64,000 nucleotides of DNA from Parabacteroides goldsteinii DSM 19448 = WAL 12034 (GTDB lineage Bacteria > Bacteroidota > Bacteroidia > Bacteroidales > Tannerellaceae): contig NZ_KQ033913.1 in the NCBI RefSeq assembly GCF_000969835.1, forward strand, positions 1,317,716 to 1,381,715, read 5' to 3'. The notes beneath the pieces are model-generated. The model was not told the origin of the DNA and searched no databases. It saw nothing but the letters and a program-made list of their open reading frames with translations. The translations under genes and the position numbers were made by a program. How positions within the stretch are numbered: position 1 is the stretch's first letter; each line of letters opens with the position of its first letter. Below, piece by piece: positions 56,520 to 64,000 of this stretch.

Positions 56520-58073
56520 TGGCCACATGATGTTTCTATTATTCCTGTTCCCAAAGAGATTAAGAATGCCAATGGACAGTTTACTTTGAAAGATGGCATG
56601 ACAATCGGTGTTGCCGATAAGCAGTTATTGCCGGCTGCAAACTATCTTTCCGGCCTTTTATCCCGTTCAACCGGCTATATATATAATGTACGCGAGGGAG
56701 ACGGTGATATATCTTTGGCTGTAAGTGATATTGCCGGTCAAAATGAAGGTGCCTATTCTTTGGACGTTACTTCCGGTAAAGTTCAGATCAAGGGAAATAC
56801 CTATGGCGGTGTTATTTCCGGTATTGAATCCCTTCGCCAGCTTTTGCCGGCAGAGATAGAGTCGCCAGCGGTGGTAAAGGATATTAATTGGAGTGTTCCG
56901 GCTGTTCAGATCACTGATGCACCCCGTTTCGGTTGGAGAGGGTTGATGTTGGATGTTTCCCGTCATTTCTCTACTAAAGAAGAAGTGAAGGAACTGTTGG
57001 ATATGATGGCTCTTTACAAACTGAACAAATTCCACTGGCATCTGACCGACGACCAGGGATGGCGTATCGAAATAAAGAAATACCCGCTGCTGACAGAGAA
57101 AGGGGCTTGGCGTACCTTTAACAATCATGACTGGGAGTGTATGAGATTAGCAAAAGAGCAGGATAATCCCGATTATGAAATTCCGGCTGAAAAGTTACGT
57201 ATCACTCAGGGCGATACTTTGTATGGTGGTTTCTATACCCAGCAAGATATTAAAGAAATCGTTGAATATGCCGGTGTACGTGGTATCGATGTCGTTCCGG
57301 AAATAGACATGCCGGGACATATGCTGGCGGCGGTAAGTAATTATTCAGGTGTTTCTTGTTTTAATCAGACAGGGTGGGGAACGACTTTTTCTTCTCCGGT
57401 TTGTCCGGGTAAAGACTCGGCTCTTGAGTTTTGTAAGAATGTTTATAGCGAAATCATTCCGCTTTTCCCTTATAAATATATCCATCTGGGAGCCGATGAA
57501 GTAGAAAAAACGAACTGGAAGAAATGTCCGGATTGCCAGAAGCGAATGAAAGATAACGGGCTGAAGACAGAAGAAGAGTTGCAGTCCTGGTTTGTTCATA
57601 ACATGGAGAAGTTCTTTAATGATAACGGAAAAGAAATGATCGGCTGGGATGAAATCCTGGAAGGCGGTTTGTCTCCGACGGCAACAATTATGTGGTGGCG
57701 TACCTGGAGTCCGAACGCAGTTCCTGACGCAACGGCACAAGGCAACCATGCAATCATGACTCCGAATGCTAATTTCTATTTTGACTATCAGCAGGATAAA
57801 AATTCATTGTCTGGTGTATACAATTACAATCCGATGCTTGAATCGTTGAATGATGCACAGAAAGCATTGATTTTGGGTATGCAGGCAAATCTCTGGTGCG
57901 AATATATCCCATCCCGCGAACGGATACAATATATGATTATGCCCCGTATGATGGCATTGGCAGAACTGGCCTGGAGCGATCCTTCCGTAAAAAGCTGGGA
58001 TGGATTTAAAGAAAGACTGGTAAAGCAATTCCCGCGTTTGAATATCATGAATGTAAATTACCGTATGCCGGTC
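56520..58073 (+). pseudogene. Inverted catalytic segment of a GH20 beta-N-acetylhexosaminidase
   Basis: On the plus strand there are 518 codons from WPHDVSIIPVPKEIKNANGQ to NVNYRMPV. It holds a GH20b domain and the GH20 barrel with the catalytic pair in HLGADEVEKTNW and HWHLTDDQGWRIE. The frame carries on to a stop at 58130, but the last 19 codons are antisense to the gene's own start region. No signal peptide or promoter lies upstream, and the left side is the gene's own tail in the other strand. Intact GH20/PA14 proteins of this order have about 770 residues; here the catalytic part is separated from both ends. Confidence 0.88.
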
Positions 58074-58105
58074 AGGGAACATGCTGCGATAAACTGTTTG
58101 TACAT
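58073..58105 (-). pseudogene. Severed 5' end (first 11 codons) of the GH20 hexosaminidase gene
   Basis: On the minus strand the ATG at 58105 starts MYKQFIAACSL, the beginning of a signal sequence. A -7 box TATTTTTG at 58143-58150 on the same strand points into it. The reading frame then meets inverted DNA. Adding 11 codons here to 518 and 237 codons elsewhere restores one frame of 766 codons. Confidence 0.7.
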
Positions 58106-58295
58106 TTTAATGTGTTTATTTGTTTGGTAATAAATTAGGAAACAAAAATACAATAAAAATCCGGTTTACAGTCCATTTTTAAGAGAATGCAGACTTGTTT
58201 TATTAAGACAGTTTAACGCCAATATTACGAATCGTTCGTAGAATATTGTATCTTTGTTCATACTTTGTTATTAGTCACTCCATAATAGATAAGCC

Positions 58296-59594
58296 ATGAA
58301 AAAATTAACCTATATCCTGTTAGCCGGTATTTTATTTTCCTGTTCCGGAGAAACGAAACAAACTGCGACAGAAGAGAAAACAATCGACAATATCATCCGT
58401 TTGGGAGATGCTATTAATCAGATACGCGAAGTTAATTTATCGGAACTGGTAGATAGTGTTACTTACCTCCCGCTTGAAACCCGAAAAGAATGTTTGCTTA
58501 GAAATACAAGTTGGTTCAATTATTCTCCTCCGTATATTATATGTAGCCGCACTGTTTTTGATTTGAATGGAAAATTTGTCCGGACCATAGGTCGTATCGG
58601 GCAAGGTCCCGGAGAAGATCCCGCTCTCTATATGGGATCGCTTTTTACAAAAGGCCATTTCTATTCTTACGGTCATAAACTGATCGAGTATGATGAAAAC
58701 GGTAGATTTACCGGCAATGAAATACAGTTATTATCGAATACAAAATCAGAATTTGAAGCACCTGGACAATTAGGTAGAATTGGATGGATCGACGATTGGG
58801 CTCCGACAGGAAACTCTCTTTCAATATACAATCTTCCGGACACAGTCTACACTGTAGATCATAACTTCAAAATCATACATGCAGAACGTGTCATCCCTTC
58901 TTCCATACCTAAAATAAGACTTAATAATGTCAGTTATTCAGGTATTAAGCGAGCTTACACCTGCAACTCGGACAGTGCTCTTTTTTACAACTATTATAAT
59001 GATACTATTTATAGAGTAAAAGAAAACGGTCTGTCTCCCCGATGGATCATTGATTTAGGAGAATATAAAATACCGAATGAAATTTCACTGACGCGGCAAA
59101 ACGAACTTTTCGACGAGTTGATGATGTCTGTCCACAAAACCAGAAATAGCGTAGACCGAAAAGCTGCTCTTAAAAGCTATCTTGATAATTGCGAACTTAC
59201 CCGCCTGACAAAAGGAAAAAAATGGATCAATGCTGTTTATGACACAGATCATTATATATTCATTATCTGGAATGAGAATATTGTCAGTCCGGTTCTCCGG
59301 GATATGGAAGATCAGGCTTACCCACAAATCGCTTATTACGATAAACGAACAGGCGAAACCGTTGCAGTAAAAGGTCGAGGTTTTATTGATGATATTCATC
59401 ATAAAGAAACATTCTTCCCTCGTTTCGGAGTTTACGATAATCAATTGTTTGCCTATTTCTGGCCATACGAATTACATGAGTACATAGAGGAAAAACAGGC
59501 GGCTGGTAATAAAGTAGACCAAGCATTACTCGATTTATCCGGAAAAGTAGATGATGAAGATAACCCGATCTTTATGATAGCCCACTTGAAATAA
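58296..59594 (+). CDS. 6-bladed beta-propeller lipoprotein
   Basis: The protein has 432 residues with a lipoprotein signal (LLAGILFSC). The body matches the Bacteroidota 6-bladed beta-propeller family (LVDSVTYLPLETRKECLL; GKFVRTIGRIGQGPGE; YYNDTIYRVKENG). Many members sit near surface nutrient-uptake genes, function unknown. A -7 box TATCTTTG lies at 58249-58256. No SusC/SusD-like genes are nearby. A shared terminator follows. Confidence 0.88.
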   Translation: MKKLTYILLAGILFSCSGETKQTATEEKTIDNIIRLGDAINQIREVNLSELVDSVTYLPLETRKECLLRNTSWFNYSPPYIICSRTVFDLNGKFVRTIGRIGQGPGEDPALYMGSLFTKGHFYSYGHKLIEYDENGRFTGNEIQLLSNTKSEFEAPGQLGRIGWIDDWAPTGNSLSIYNLPDTVYTVDHNFKIIHAERVIPSSIPKIRLNNVSYSGIKRAYTCNSDSALFYNYYNDTIYRVKENGLSPRWIIDLGEYKIPNEISLTRQNELFDELMMSVHKTRNSVDRKAALKSYLDNCELTRLTKGKKWINAVYDTDHYIFIIWNENIVSPVLRDMEDQAYPQIAYYDKRTGETVAVKGRGFIDDIHHKETFFPRFGVYDNQLFAYFWPYELHEYIEEKQAAGNKVDQALLDLSGKVDDEDNPIFMIAHLK

Positions 59595-59595
59595 C

Positions 59596-59638
59596 AAAAA
59601 AAGAGCTGTTCCTCGTTGGGCGGAACAACTCTTTTTTA
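59596..59638. terminator. Bidirectional Rho-independent terminator
   Basis: AAAAAAGAGCTGTTCC pairs with GGAACAACTCTTTTTT around a 9-nt loop. It lies between the propeller gene and the convergent thioredoxin-like gene. Confidence 0.92.
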
Positions 59639-59655
59639 AAATAATAATCTACTGA

Positions 59656-60156
59656 TTAAATTCTATTCAAAATGTCAGTCAGTTTATCCGGAGTAACATT
59701 TGCTGCAATAATAACTCCTTTGTCGTCAATCAGGAAGTTCTTCAAACCTTTCTGTAGGTTAAACTTTCCATACAACGCTGACTTTTTTCCAAGTCCTTCA
59801 TGAAATTGCTTTGTGCCGCTAAGCCTATCTGCCTTTACCGTCTCGGTAAAGATTGATTCTTTCTCGTCGAGAGAAACAGAATACATGGCAATTTTGTCTG
59901 AACTTAGTTTGTTTACTTCATTCCATAATTGAACGTTACGGACCCGCGATTCAGCATCGTAAGCTGCCCAGAAATTCAGCAACGTGTAACGTCCGGAATG
60001 ATTTTGGAAACTGAAATCACTTTCGCCTCCCAAAGACTCTATTCTCGGAGCCAGATCACCAGGATTAGTACCCACGGTAGGTCTTGCTTCTTTTGTACCG
60101 GATGACATTGTTGCCAACGCAACCGTTACAATGAGAACATAAGCTCTTACCTTCAT
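59656..60156 (-). CDS. Thioredoxin-fold (TlpA-like) protein lacking the CxxC active site
   Basis: The protein has 166 residues with a signal-like N-terminus (about 1-20, LIVTVALATMSSG). The fold of AhpC/TSA-TlpA proteins is visible (FSFQNHSGRYTLLNFWAAYD, SKIAMYS-like strand, LKNFLIDDKGVIIAANV). At the WCxxC position the sequence is WAAYDAES, and no Cys occurs in the whole protein, so it cannot be a thiol oxidoreductase. A 150-nt structured RNA and a consensus promoter lie upstream. Role unknown. Confidence 0.85.
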   Translation of the reverse strand: MKVRAYVLIVTVALATMSSGTKEARPTVGTNPGDLAPRIESLGGESDFSFQNHSGRYTLLNFWAAYDAESRVRNVQLWNEVNKLSSDKIAMYSVSLDEKESIFTETVKADRLSGTKQFHEGLGKKSALYGKFNLQKGLKNFLIDDKGVIIAANVTPDKLTDILNRI

Positions 60157-60169
60157 AATTTATTATTTA

Positions 60170-60319
60170 CGTTAAACTTAATCGGACGATACTCTTCTAC
60201 AGCTTACTTACCGGTCTGCGGGCGGTTTTCGTCTGCCATCCTTTATGTCCGACTCCTGATTTTCAGGAAGTAAACAAGCGTTTCTCCTTCGCTAAGGAGC
60301 TACTTTCTTGTTCTTAACG
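60170..60319 (-). ncRNA. Structured leader RNA with closed multi-stem junction (unassigned)
   Basis: Pairings, given as minus-strand RNA: P1 CGTTAA/TTAACG (60314-60319 with 60170-60175); P2 AACAAG/CTTGTT (60307-60312 with 60273-60278) extended by CTCCTT/AAGGAG (60294-60299 with 60284-60289) and a 4-nt loop; P3 CTTCCTG/CAGGAG (60264-60270 with 60253-60258); P4 TCGGAC/GTCCGA (60247-60252 with 60182-60187). The four helices form one junction. It begins about where the promoter should start transcription and ends 13 nt before the ATG of the thioredoxin-like gene. I do not recognise an Rfam family. Confidence 0.65.
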
Positions 60320-60323
60320 CTGG

Positions 60324-60356
60324 CAAAGATAAGCGCAAAATACCTTTACCTCCAAA
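60324..60356 (-). promoter_or_regulatory. Consensus Bacteroidota promoter of the leader RNA and thioredoxin-like gene
   Basis: On the minus strand TTTG (60353-60356) is followed after 21 bp by TATCTTTG (60324-60331). This is a full match to TTTG/TAnnTTTG, and transcription should start near 60317. Confidence 0.8.
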
Positions 60357-60540
60357 CGATATAACATAAATCGACTAAAAAGCAAGATTTTTTATATGTT
60401 TTATCGCATGAAAATCCACTAAAACGGTTGCTTTATAACATAAATTTAGGATTAGGCATAGGGATAAATACGAATAATCTTTCACTTTTCTTCAAATTAA
60501 ACCTAATTCAGCTGCTTTCCGGTAAAGAGAATCCGAAAAT
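60357..60540. other. AT-rich intergenic stretch, nothing assigned
   Basis: No credible ORF or stable hairpin was seen. TATAACATAAAT occurs twice as a direct repeat (from about 60361 and 60436), which may be chance in such AT-rich DNA. Confidence 0.5.
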
Positions 60541-60570
60541 AAAAAACCCGGCTTGAAACCGGGCTTTTTT
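60541..60570. terminator. Rho-independent terminator
   Basis: CCCGG and CCGGG form a short GC stem with an A-run before and a T-run after, 7 bp beyond the stop of the 173-residue gene (minus strand). It could work in both directions. Confidence 0.85.
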
Positions 60571-60576
60571 ATTTTA

Positions 60577-61098
60577 CTAATCATCATACGGCGAAGGCAT
60601 CGGCATCCCTTCTTTGATATATTCATCATAAACAATTGTTGGATGGTCCTGTAATGATGTTCTGTTATACTCTTCTTTGAAATTATCGCGTCGGAAGTTC
60701 TTCAGTTTGAGGTTTTCCGAACTGTAGGTTCGCAATGTTTCTTTTTTATTACCTGTCAACGAACTTTCAATAACTACCGAATCAAGAATGTTCATTTTAG
60801 GAGTCAATGTAGGGAGTAAGGTCTGCTCCAGCAGTCCTCTGTAGGCTCCGATATACTCGCACCAGCAAGAATCACCCCGTTTAAAAACACGGTAGGTGTA
60901 ATTTGACCATGCCGTACGGACGTGAATCTCATGTTCCCAGATCTCGATACAAGCTTCTGAATCATAATTAGGGTCTTTGATAGTAACCCTCTCCAGGCCA
61001 TGCGTTTTTTCCACTACTGTTGTTTGCCATTTGTCTGAATGCCGTACTTCGGCAATAATCTCAGGCAGCTTTTCCTTAATTTCAAACTGAATCTTCAT
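60577..61098 (-). CDS. Hypothetical cytoplasmic protein
   Basis: The 173-residue protein has no signal or membrane segment. It starts MKIQFEIKEKLPEIIAEVRH. It has a beta-rich middle (EIWEHEIHVRTAWSNYTYRV) and an acidic Asp/Pro tail. No family recognised. It has its own terminator and an intergenic spacer of about 155 bp from serB, with which it is divergent. Confidence 0.7.
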   Translation of the reverse strand: MKIQFEIKEKLPEIIAEVRHSDKWQTTVVEKTHGLERVTIKDPNYDSEACIEIWEHEIHVRTAWSNYTYRVFKRGDSCWCEYIGAYRGLLEQTLLPTLTPKMNILDSVVIESSLTGNKKETLRTYSSENLKLKNFRRDNFKEEYNRTSLQDHPTIVYDEYIKEGMPMPSPYDD

Positions 61099-61253
61099 CT
61101 CATTTGCCTGCCAGTCAGGACTTATTAAGGTTGCCAGGTTCTAAATTAAATATAACGTCTCTGTAAAAATAACAATTCCATTTGAATTTTTGTTTATCTA
61201 AATGCCATTATTTGCATATAACTTATTTACCTTTGCCTTATAAAACAAAAAAC

Positions 61254-62480
61254 ATGGGACAAAAAGACGAAATTATACTGATAAATATAAACGGAGCCGA
61301 CCGTCCGGGGGTTACTGCCGCCCTGACAGAGATACTGGCAAAGAATAATGCAGTGATTCTCGATATCGGCCAGGCTGATATCCATGACAACTTATCACTG
61401 GGAATCCTTTTCCAGAGTTGCGAAGGTAATTCCGGAGATATCCTGAAAGAGTTACTTTTTAAAAGCTATGAGCTGGATGTGAATATCCGTTTTAATCCGA
61501 TCACGGAGCAAAAATACAGGAAATGGGTTGATATGCAGGGAAAGAACCGTTATATCATCACTATTCTGGGAAGAAAGTTAACTGCAAGACAGATAGCGGG
61601 CGTAACCCGTATCGTTGCCGAACAGGGAATGAATATAGATGACATCAAACGTCTGACCGGCCGTATTCCTTTGGATGAAGATGCCCGTACTCCCAAAGCC
61701 AGCGTCGAATTCTCTGTACGTGGAACTCCTCGCGACAAAGAGTTGATGAAAGCAGAGTTCATGAAGCTCTCGGCCGAACAGGTAATGGATATTTCTTTTC
61801 AAGAAGACAGCATGTATCGCCGTATGCGTCGCCTTATCTGTTTCGATATGGACTCAACTCTTATTGAGACTGAAGTAATCGATGAGTTGGCTGTTCGTGC
61901 CGGTGTCGGCGACCAGGTCAAAGCGATTACCGAATCCGCCATGCGGGGAGAAATTGATTTCAGCGAAAGTTTCCGCCAACGTTGTGCCTTATTAAAAGGA
62001 TTGGATGTCTCCGTTATGCAAGAGATTGCCGAAAACCTGCCCATTACGGAAGGTGTCGACCGTCTGATGCGTATCCTCAAAAAGGTTGGTTTCAAGATCG
62101 CTATCCTCTCCGGTGGATTCACCTATTTCGGTAACTACCTGAAACAGAAATACAATATTGATTATGTATATGCCAATGAGCTTGAAGTTGAAGATGGAAA
62201 GCTGACAGGACGTTATGTCGGAGATATCGTAGATGGCAAGCGGAAAGCAGAACTACTCCGCCTGATCGCTCAGGTTGAGAATGTCGATATCCGTCAGACC
62301 GTAGCTGTCGGTGATGGGGCAAATGACCTGCCGATGATCAGCATTGCCGGGTTAGGTATCGCTTTCCATGCCAAACCAAAAGTAAAAGAGACAGCCAAGC
62401 AGTCCATCTCCACGATCGGTCTGGATGGTATTTTATATTTCCTGGGATACAAAGATTCCTATTTGGACGAACAAATGTAA
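61254..62480 (+). CDS. serB: Phosphoserine phosphatase SerB with N-terminal ACT domains
   Basis: The protein has 408 residues. The N-terminal ACT region (about 1-180; ININGADRPGVTAALTEIL) may bind serine. The HAD phosphatase has motif I FDMDSTLIETEVIDELA, motif II SGGFTYF and motif III GDGANDLPMISIAGLGIAFHAKP. It makes serine in the last step. The ATG at 61254 is chosen over the upstream ATG at 61182 because a -7 box TACCTTTG at 61229-61236 lies between them. Confidence 0.95.
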   Translation: MGQKDEIILININGADRPGVTAALTEILAKNNAVILDIGQADIHDNLSLGILFQSCEGNSGDILKELLFKSYELDVNIRFNPITEQKYRKWVDMQGKNRYIITILGRKLTARQIAGVTRIVAEQGMNIDDIKRLTGRIPLDEDARTPKASVEFSVRGTPRDKELMKAEFMKLSAEQVMDISFQEDSMYRRMRRLICFDMDSTLIETEVIDELAVRAGVGDQVKAITESAMRGEIDFSESFRQRCALLKGLDVSVMQEIAENLPITEGVDRLMRILKKVGFKIAILSGGFTYFGNYLKQKYNIDYVYANELEVEDGKLTGRYVGDIVDGKRKAELLRLIAQVENVDIRQTVAVGDGANDLPMISIAGLGIAFHAKPKVKETAKQSISTIGLDGILYFLGYKDSYLDEQM

Positions 62481-62495
62481 TTAATAAAAGCGTTT

Positions 62496-62798
62496 ATGGT
62501 AAGACACATTGTAATGTTTAAGCTGACGGAGTTTGCAACTCCTGCCGATAAACTGGCAAAAATGCAGGAAATCAAAACAGGTCTGGAAGCGTTGATCGAC
62601 AAGATCGATGTTTTACGTTTGATCCGTGTCGATTTCAATATAAACCCCGAAGAAACCTGGGACGTTATCCTGACTACAGAACTCGATTCGCTCGAAGATG
62701 TAAAGACATATGCCAACCACCCTGAACACGTAGCTGTTTCAAAAGGGATTATCGGCCCGGTAAAAGCCGACAGAGCATGTGTTGATTATGAATTCTAA
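62496..62798 (+). CDS. Dabb-family (stress-responsive alpha/beta barrel) protein
   Basis: The 100-residue protein starts MVRHIVMFKLTEF and has VILTTELDSLEDVKTYANHPEHVAV, which fit the Dabb dimeric alpha/beta barrel family. The function is not established. It lies 15 bp after serB and 16 bp before the next gene, so probably in one operon. Confidence 0.92.
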   Translation: MVRHIVMFKLTEFATPADKLAKMQEIKTGLEALIDKIDVLRLIRVDFNINPEETWDVILTTELDSLEDVKTYANHPEHVAVSKGIIGPVKADRACVDYEF

Positions 62799-62814
62799 AT
62801 AACACTTCTCTTTT

Positions 62815-63288
62815 ATGAAGGAGTTTGATATTGAAGAACGTGTAAAAATTGCCGTTCAGAATTTTGAGTCGGGATACAACTGTGCGCAGTCGGTATTTCT
62901 GGCTTATTCGGATGTTTTTGAACTGAACCTGGAAATGGCAAAGAAGATGTCCGTATCTTTTGGTGGTGGCGTTGGCCGGATGCGGGAGGTGTGCGGAACA
63001 GTCAGTGCCATGGCTATGCTGGCCGGATTCAAATATCCGGTATTGGACCAACAGGATCAGGAAGCCCGAACAAAGAACTATGCAATGGTTCAAAAAATGT
63101 CCGACCTGTTCAAGGAAAAGCATGGTACGATCATTTGCCGCAGCCTTTTGCCTGCCGCAGAAGCCAGCCAGACTGCTCCGCAACCTTCTGCAAGAACGGC
63201 TGAATATTATGCAAAACGTCCTTGTAGTAAATATGTGGAAGATGCAGCCCGTATAGCAGGACGAATGCTGAAAAACGAATTGGATTGA
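62815..63288 (+). CDS. C_GCAxxG_C_C family protein
   Basis: The 157-residue protein has the motif spread SGYNCAQSVFLAYS, GGGVGRMREVCGTVSAMAML, then Cys residues in IICRSLLP and RPCSKYV. These fit the C_GCAxxG_C_C family, thought to be redox- or metal-associated but uncharacterised. It is the third gene after serB and converges on the MgtC gene. Confidence 0.9.
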   Translation: MKEFDIEERVKIAVQNFESGYNCAQSVFLAYSDVFELNLEMAKKMSVSFGGGVGRMREVCGTVSAMAMLAGFKYPVLDQQDQEARTKNYAMVQKMSDLFKEKHGTIICRSLLPAAEASQTAPQPSARTAEYYAKRPCSKYVEDAARIAGRMLKNELD

Positions 63289-63292
63289 TGGC

Positions 63293-63997
63293 TCAGGCCA
63301 TCAATCTTATTTGAGAAACATATCCTAATGTCCTGATCTCACTGAATAAATTCATATAAGACGACTGGGCTTTCACATTCACTTTATAGGTTATGATAGA
63401 CTTGTTCTGTTCATAAATAGATTCAAAGGAAACACTTACAATATAAATGTTCTTTGATTCAAGTATTTTGCGGACAGCCTTTAAATCAGGAGTTGCGGTC
63501 GTACAAATAATCGTCAGGATCTTATTTACCCCATTCAGGAACATCCTTTTTTCAAGTCTTTCAAGGCTAACCAATATAACTAATGTAAGGCCTGTCCCAA
63601 TCAATGCCGGAACATACATCCCCGCTCCCACGGCCAGACCGATTACGGCAACAACCCAGATACAAGCCGCTGTTGTCAATCCATGAATACTCCCATGGCT
63701 TTGCATAATAGCCCCGGCACCCAAAAAACCGATACCGGTAAGTACCTGGGCAGCAATACGCCCGGGATCACCATTCAGGAAGTTAGGATAACATTGCGGT
63801 ATCCAGATAGATATCAGCATAGCTGCTGCCGACCCCATACAGATCAGTGTAAAGGTTCGCATTCCGGCTTCCCGACGGCGAAACTGGCGCTCCACACCGA
63901 TAATCGCACCTAAAAAGAAACTGACTAATAATTTCACAGCCGCAGTAGTCGGAGTTATAGTTGTATTCTGTAATATATCATTAATTTGGTCAATCAT
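63293..63997 (-). CDS. MgtC/SapB-family membrane protein
   Basis: The 234-residue protein has four or five membrane segments in the first 150 residues, with the family motifs LGAIIGVERQFRRREAGMRT and QVLTGIGFLGAGAIM. The C-terminal domain (about 160-234) is ACT-like. Members are linked to magnesium limitation or ATP synthase control in other bacteria. The role here is unknown. The start lies at the window edge, so no promoter is seen. Confidence 0.92.
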   Translation of the reverse strand: MIDQINDILQNTTITPTTAAVKLLVSFFLGAIIGVERQFRRREAGMRTFTLICMGSAAAMLISIWIPQCYPNFLNGDPGRIAAQVLTGIGFLGAGAIMQSHGSIHGLTTAACIWVVAVIGLAVGAGMYVPALIGTGLTLVILVSLERLEKRMFLNGVNKILTIICTTATPDLKAVRKILESKNIYIVSVSFESIYEQNKSIITYKVNVKAQSSYMNLFSEIRTLGYVSQIRLMA

Positions 63998-64000
63998 ATT

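Noticed and set aside
55801..58130. Two independent convergent/divergent genes (PA14 protein and GH20 enzyme)
   Set aside because: Neither has a signal peptide or promoter of its own, both end abruptly at the same short sequences, and the pieces rebuild one frame with a start codon found on the far side.
60361..60447. TATAACATAAAT direct repeat
   Set aside because: Only two copies in very AT-rich DNA, no further symmetry.
61182..61253. Upstream ATG extension of serB
   Set aside because: A -7 promoter box (61229-61236) lies after it, so the mRNA probably begins downstream; the extra residues do not belong to the ACT domain.

Overview
The window looks like chromosomal DNA of a Bacteroidales gut anaerobe, probably Parabacteroides or a close relative. 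This is inferred from several things: Bacteroidota-type promoters (TTTG, a 19-21 bp spacer, then TAnnTTTG), starts that mostly lack a Shine-Dalgarno motif, many lipoproteins, a fimbrillin-family lipoprotein, DUF5686 and 6-bladed propeller proteins, pyruvate phosphate dikinase and an [FeFe] hydrogenase. I saw no prophage, insertion sequence or CRISPR array. The species assignment is by resemblance only.

Layout. 1-9.1 kb: tRNA-Arg, a patatin/beta-barrel protein, an orphan PAS histidine kinase, an outer-membrane barrel protein, a DUF5686 protein and a small ATPase. 9.2-13.2 kb: a thiamine operon (TPP riboswitch, thiD, two ThiE-type genes, thiC). 13.2-17.5 kb: a second patatin, a D-lactate-type dehydrogenase, a peptidoglycan glycosyltransferase and two coupled micro-proteins. 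17.6-25.1 kb: a metal-efflux RND operon with its own two-component system and a likely operator of four TTAG boxes. 25.1-28.9 kb: an RlpA-like protein, a tri-haem cytochrome c peroxidase, LemA and a TPM-domain protein. 29.4-33.9 kb: a four-gene NADH-linked [FeFe] hydrogenase operon. 34-44 kb: serine acetyltransferase next to a Ser/Thr phosphosignalling locus (kinase, PP2C phosphatase, two FHA proteins, a very acidic small protein, a LytTR regulator and surface proteins). 44.5-50.2 kb: ppdK, rlmD and an MltF-like protein. 50.2-54.1 kb: a hydrogenase-like putative sensor cluster. 54.3-64 kb: aminopeptidase P, a GH20 hexosaminidase gene broken by an internal inversion, a propeller lipoprotein, a cysteine-less thioredoxin-fold protein behind a structured leader RNA, serB and small genes.

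Main points for a second look. (1) Three intergenic arrays keep an exact 22-bp period although their sequences differ. (2) An inversion of about 1.55 kb splits the hexosaminidase gene into three pieces, and the ancestral 766-codon frame can be rebuilt base by base. (3) A 150-nt RNA with a closed multi-stem junction lies upstream of the thioredoxin-like gene. (4) The hydrogenase-like protein keeps the four H-cluster cysteine ligands but has Phe in place of the proton-transfer Cys, and its cluster uses Shine-Dalgarno motifs unlike its neighbours. (5) A Hanks-kinase locus includes an 80-residue protein without Lys or Arg that may be a phospho-substrate or FHA ligand.
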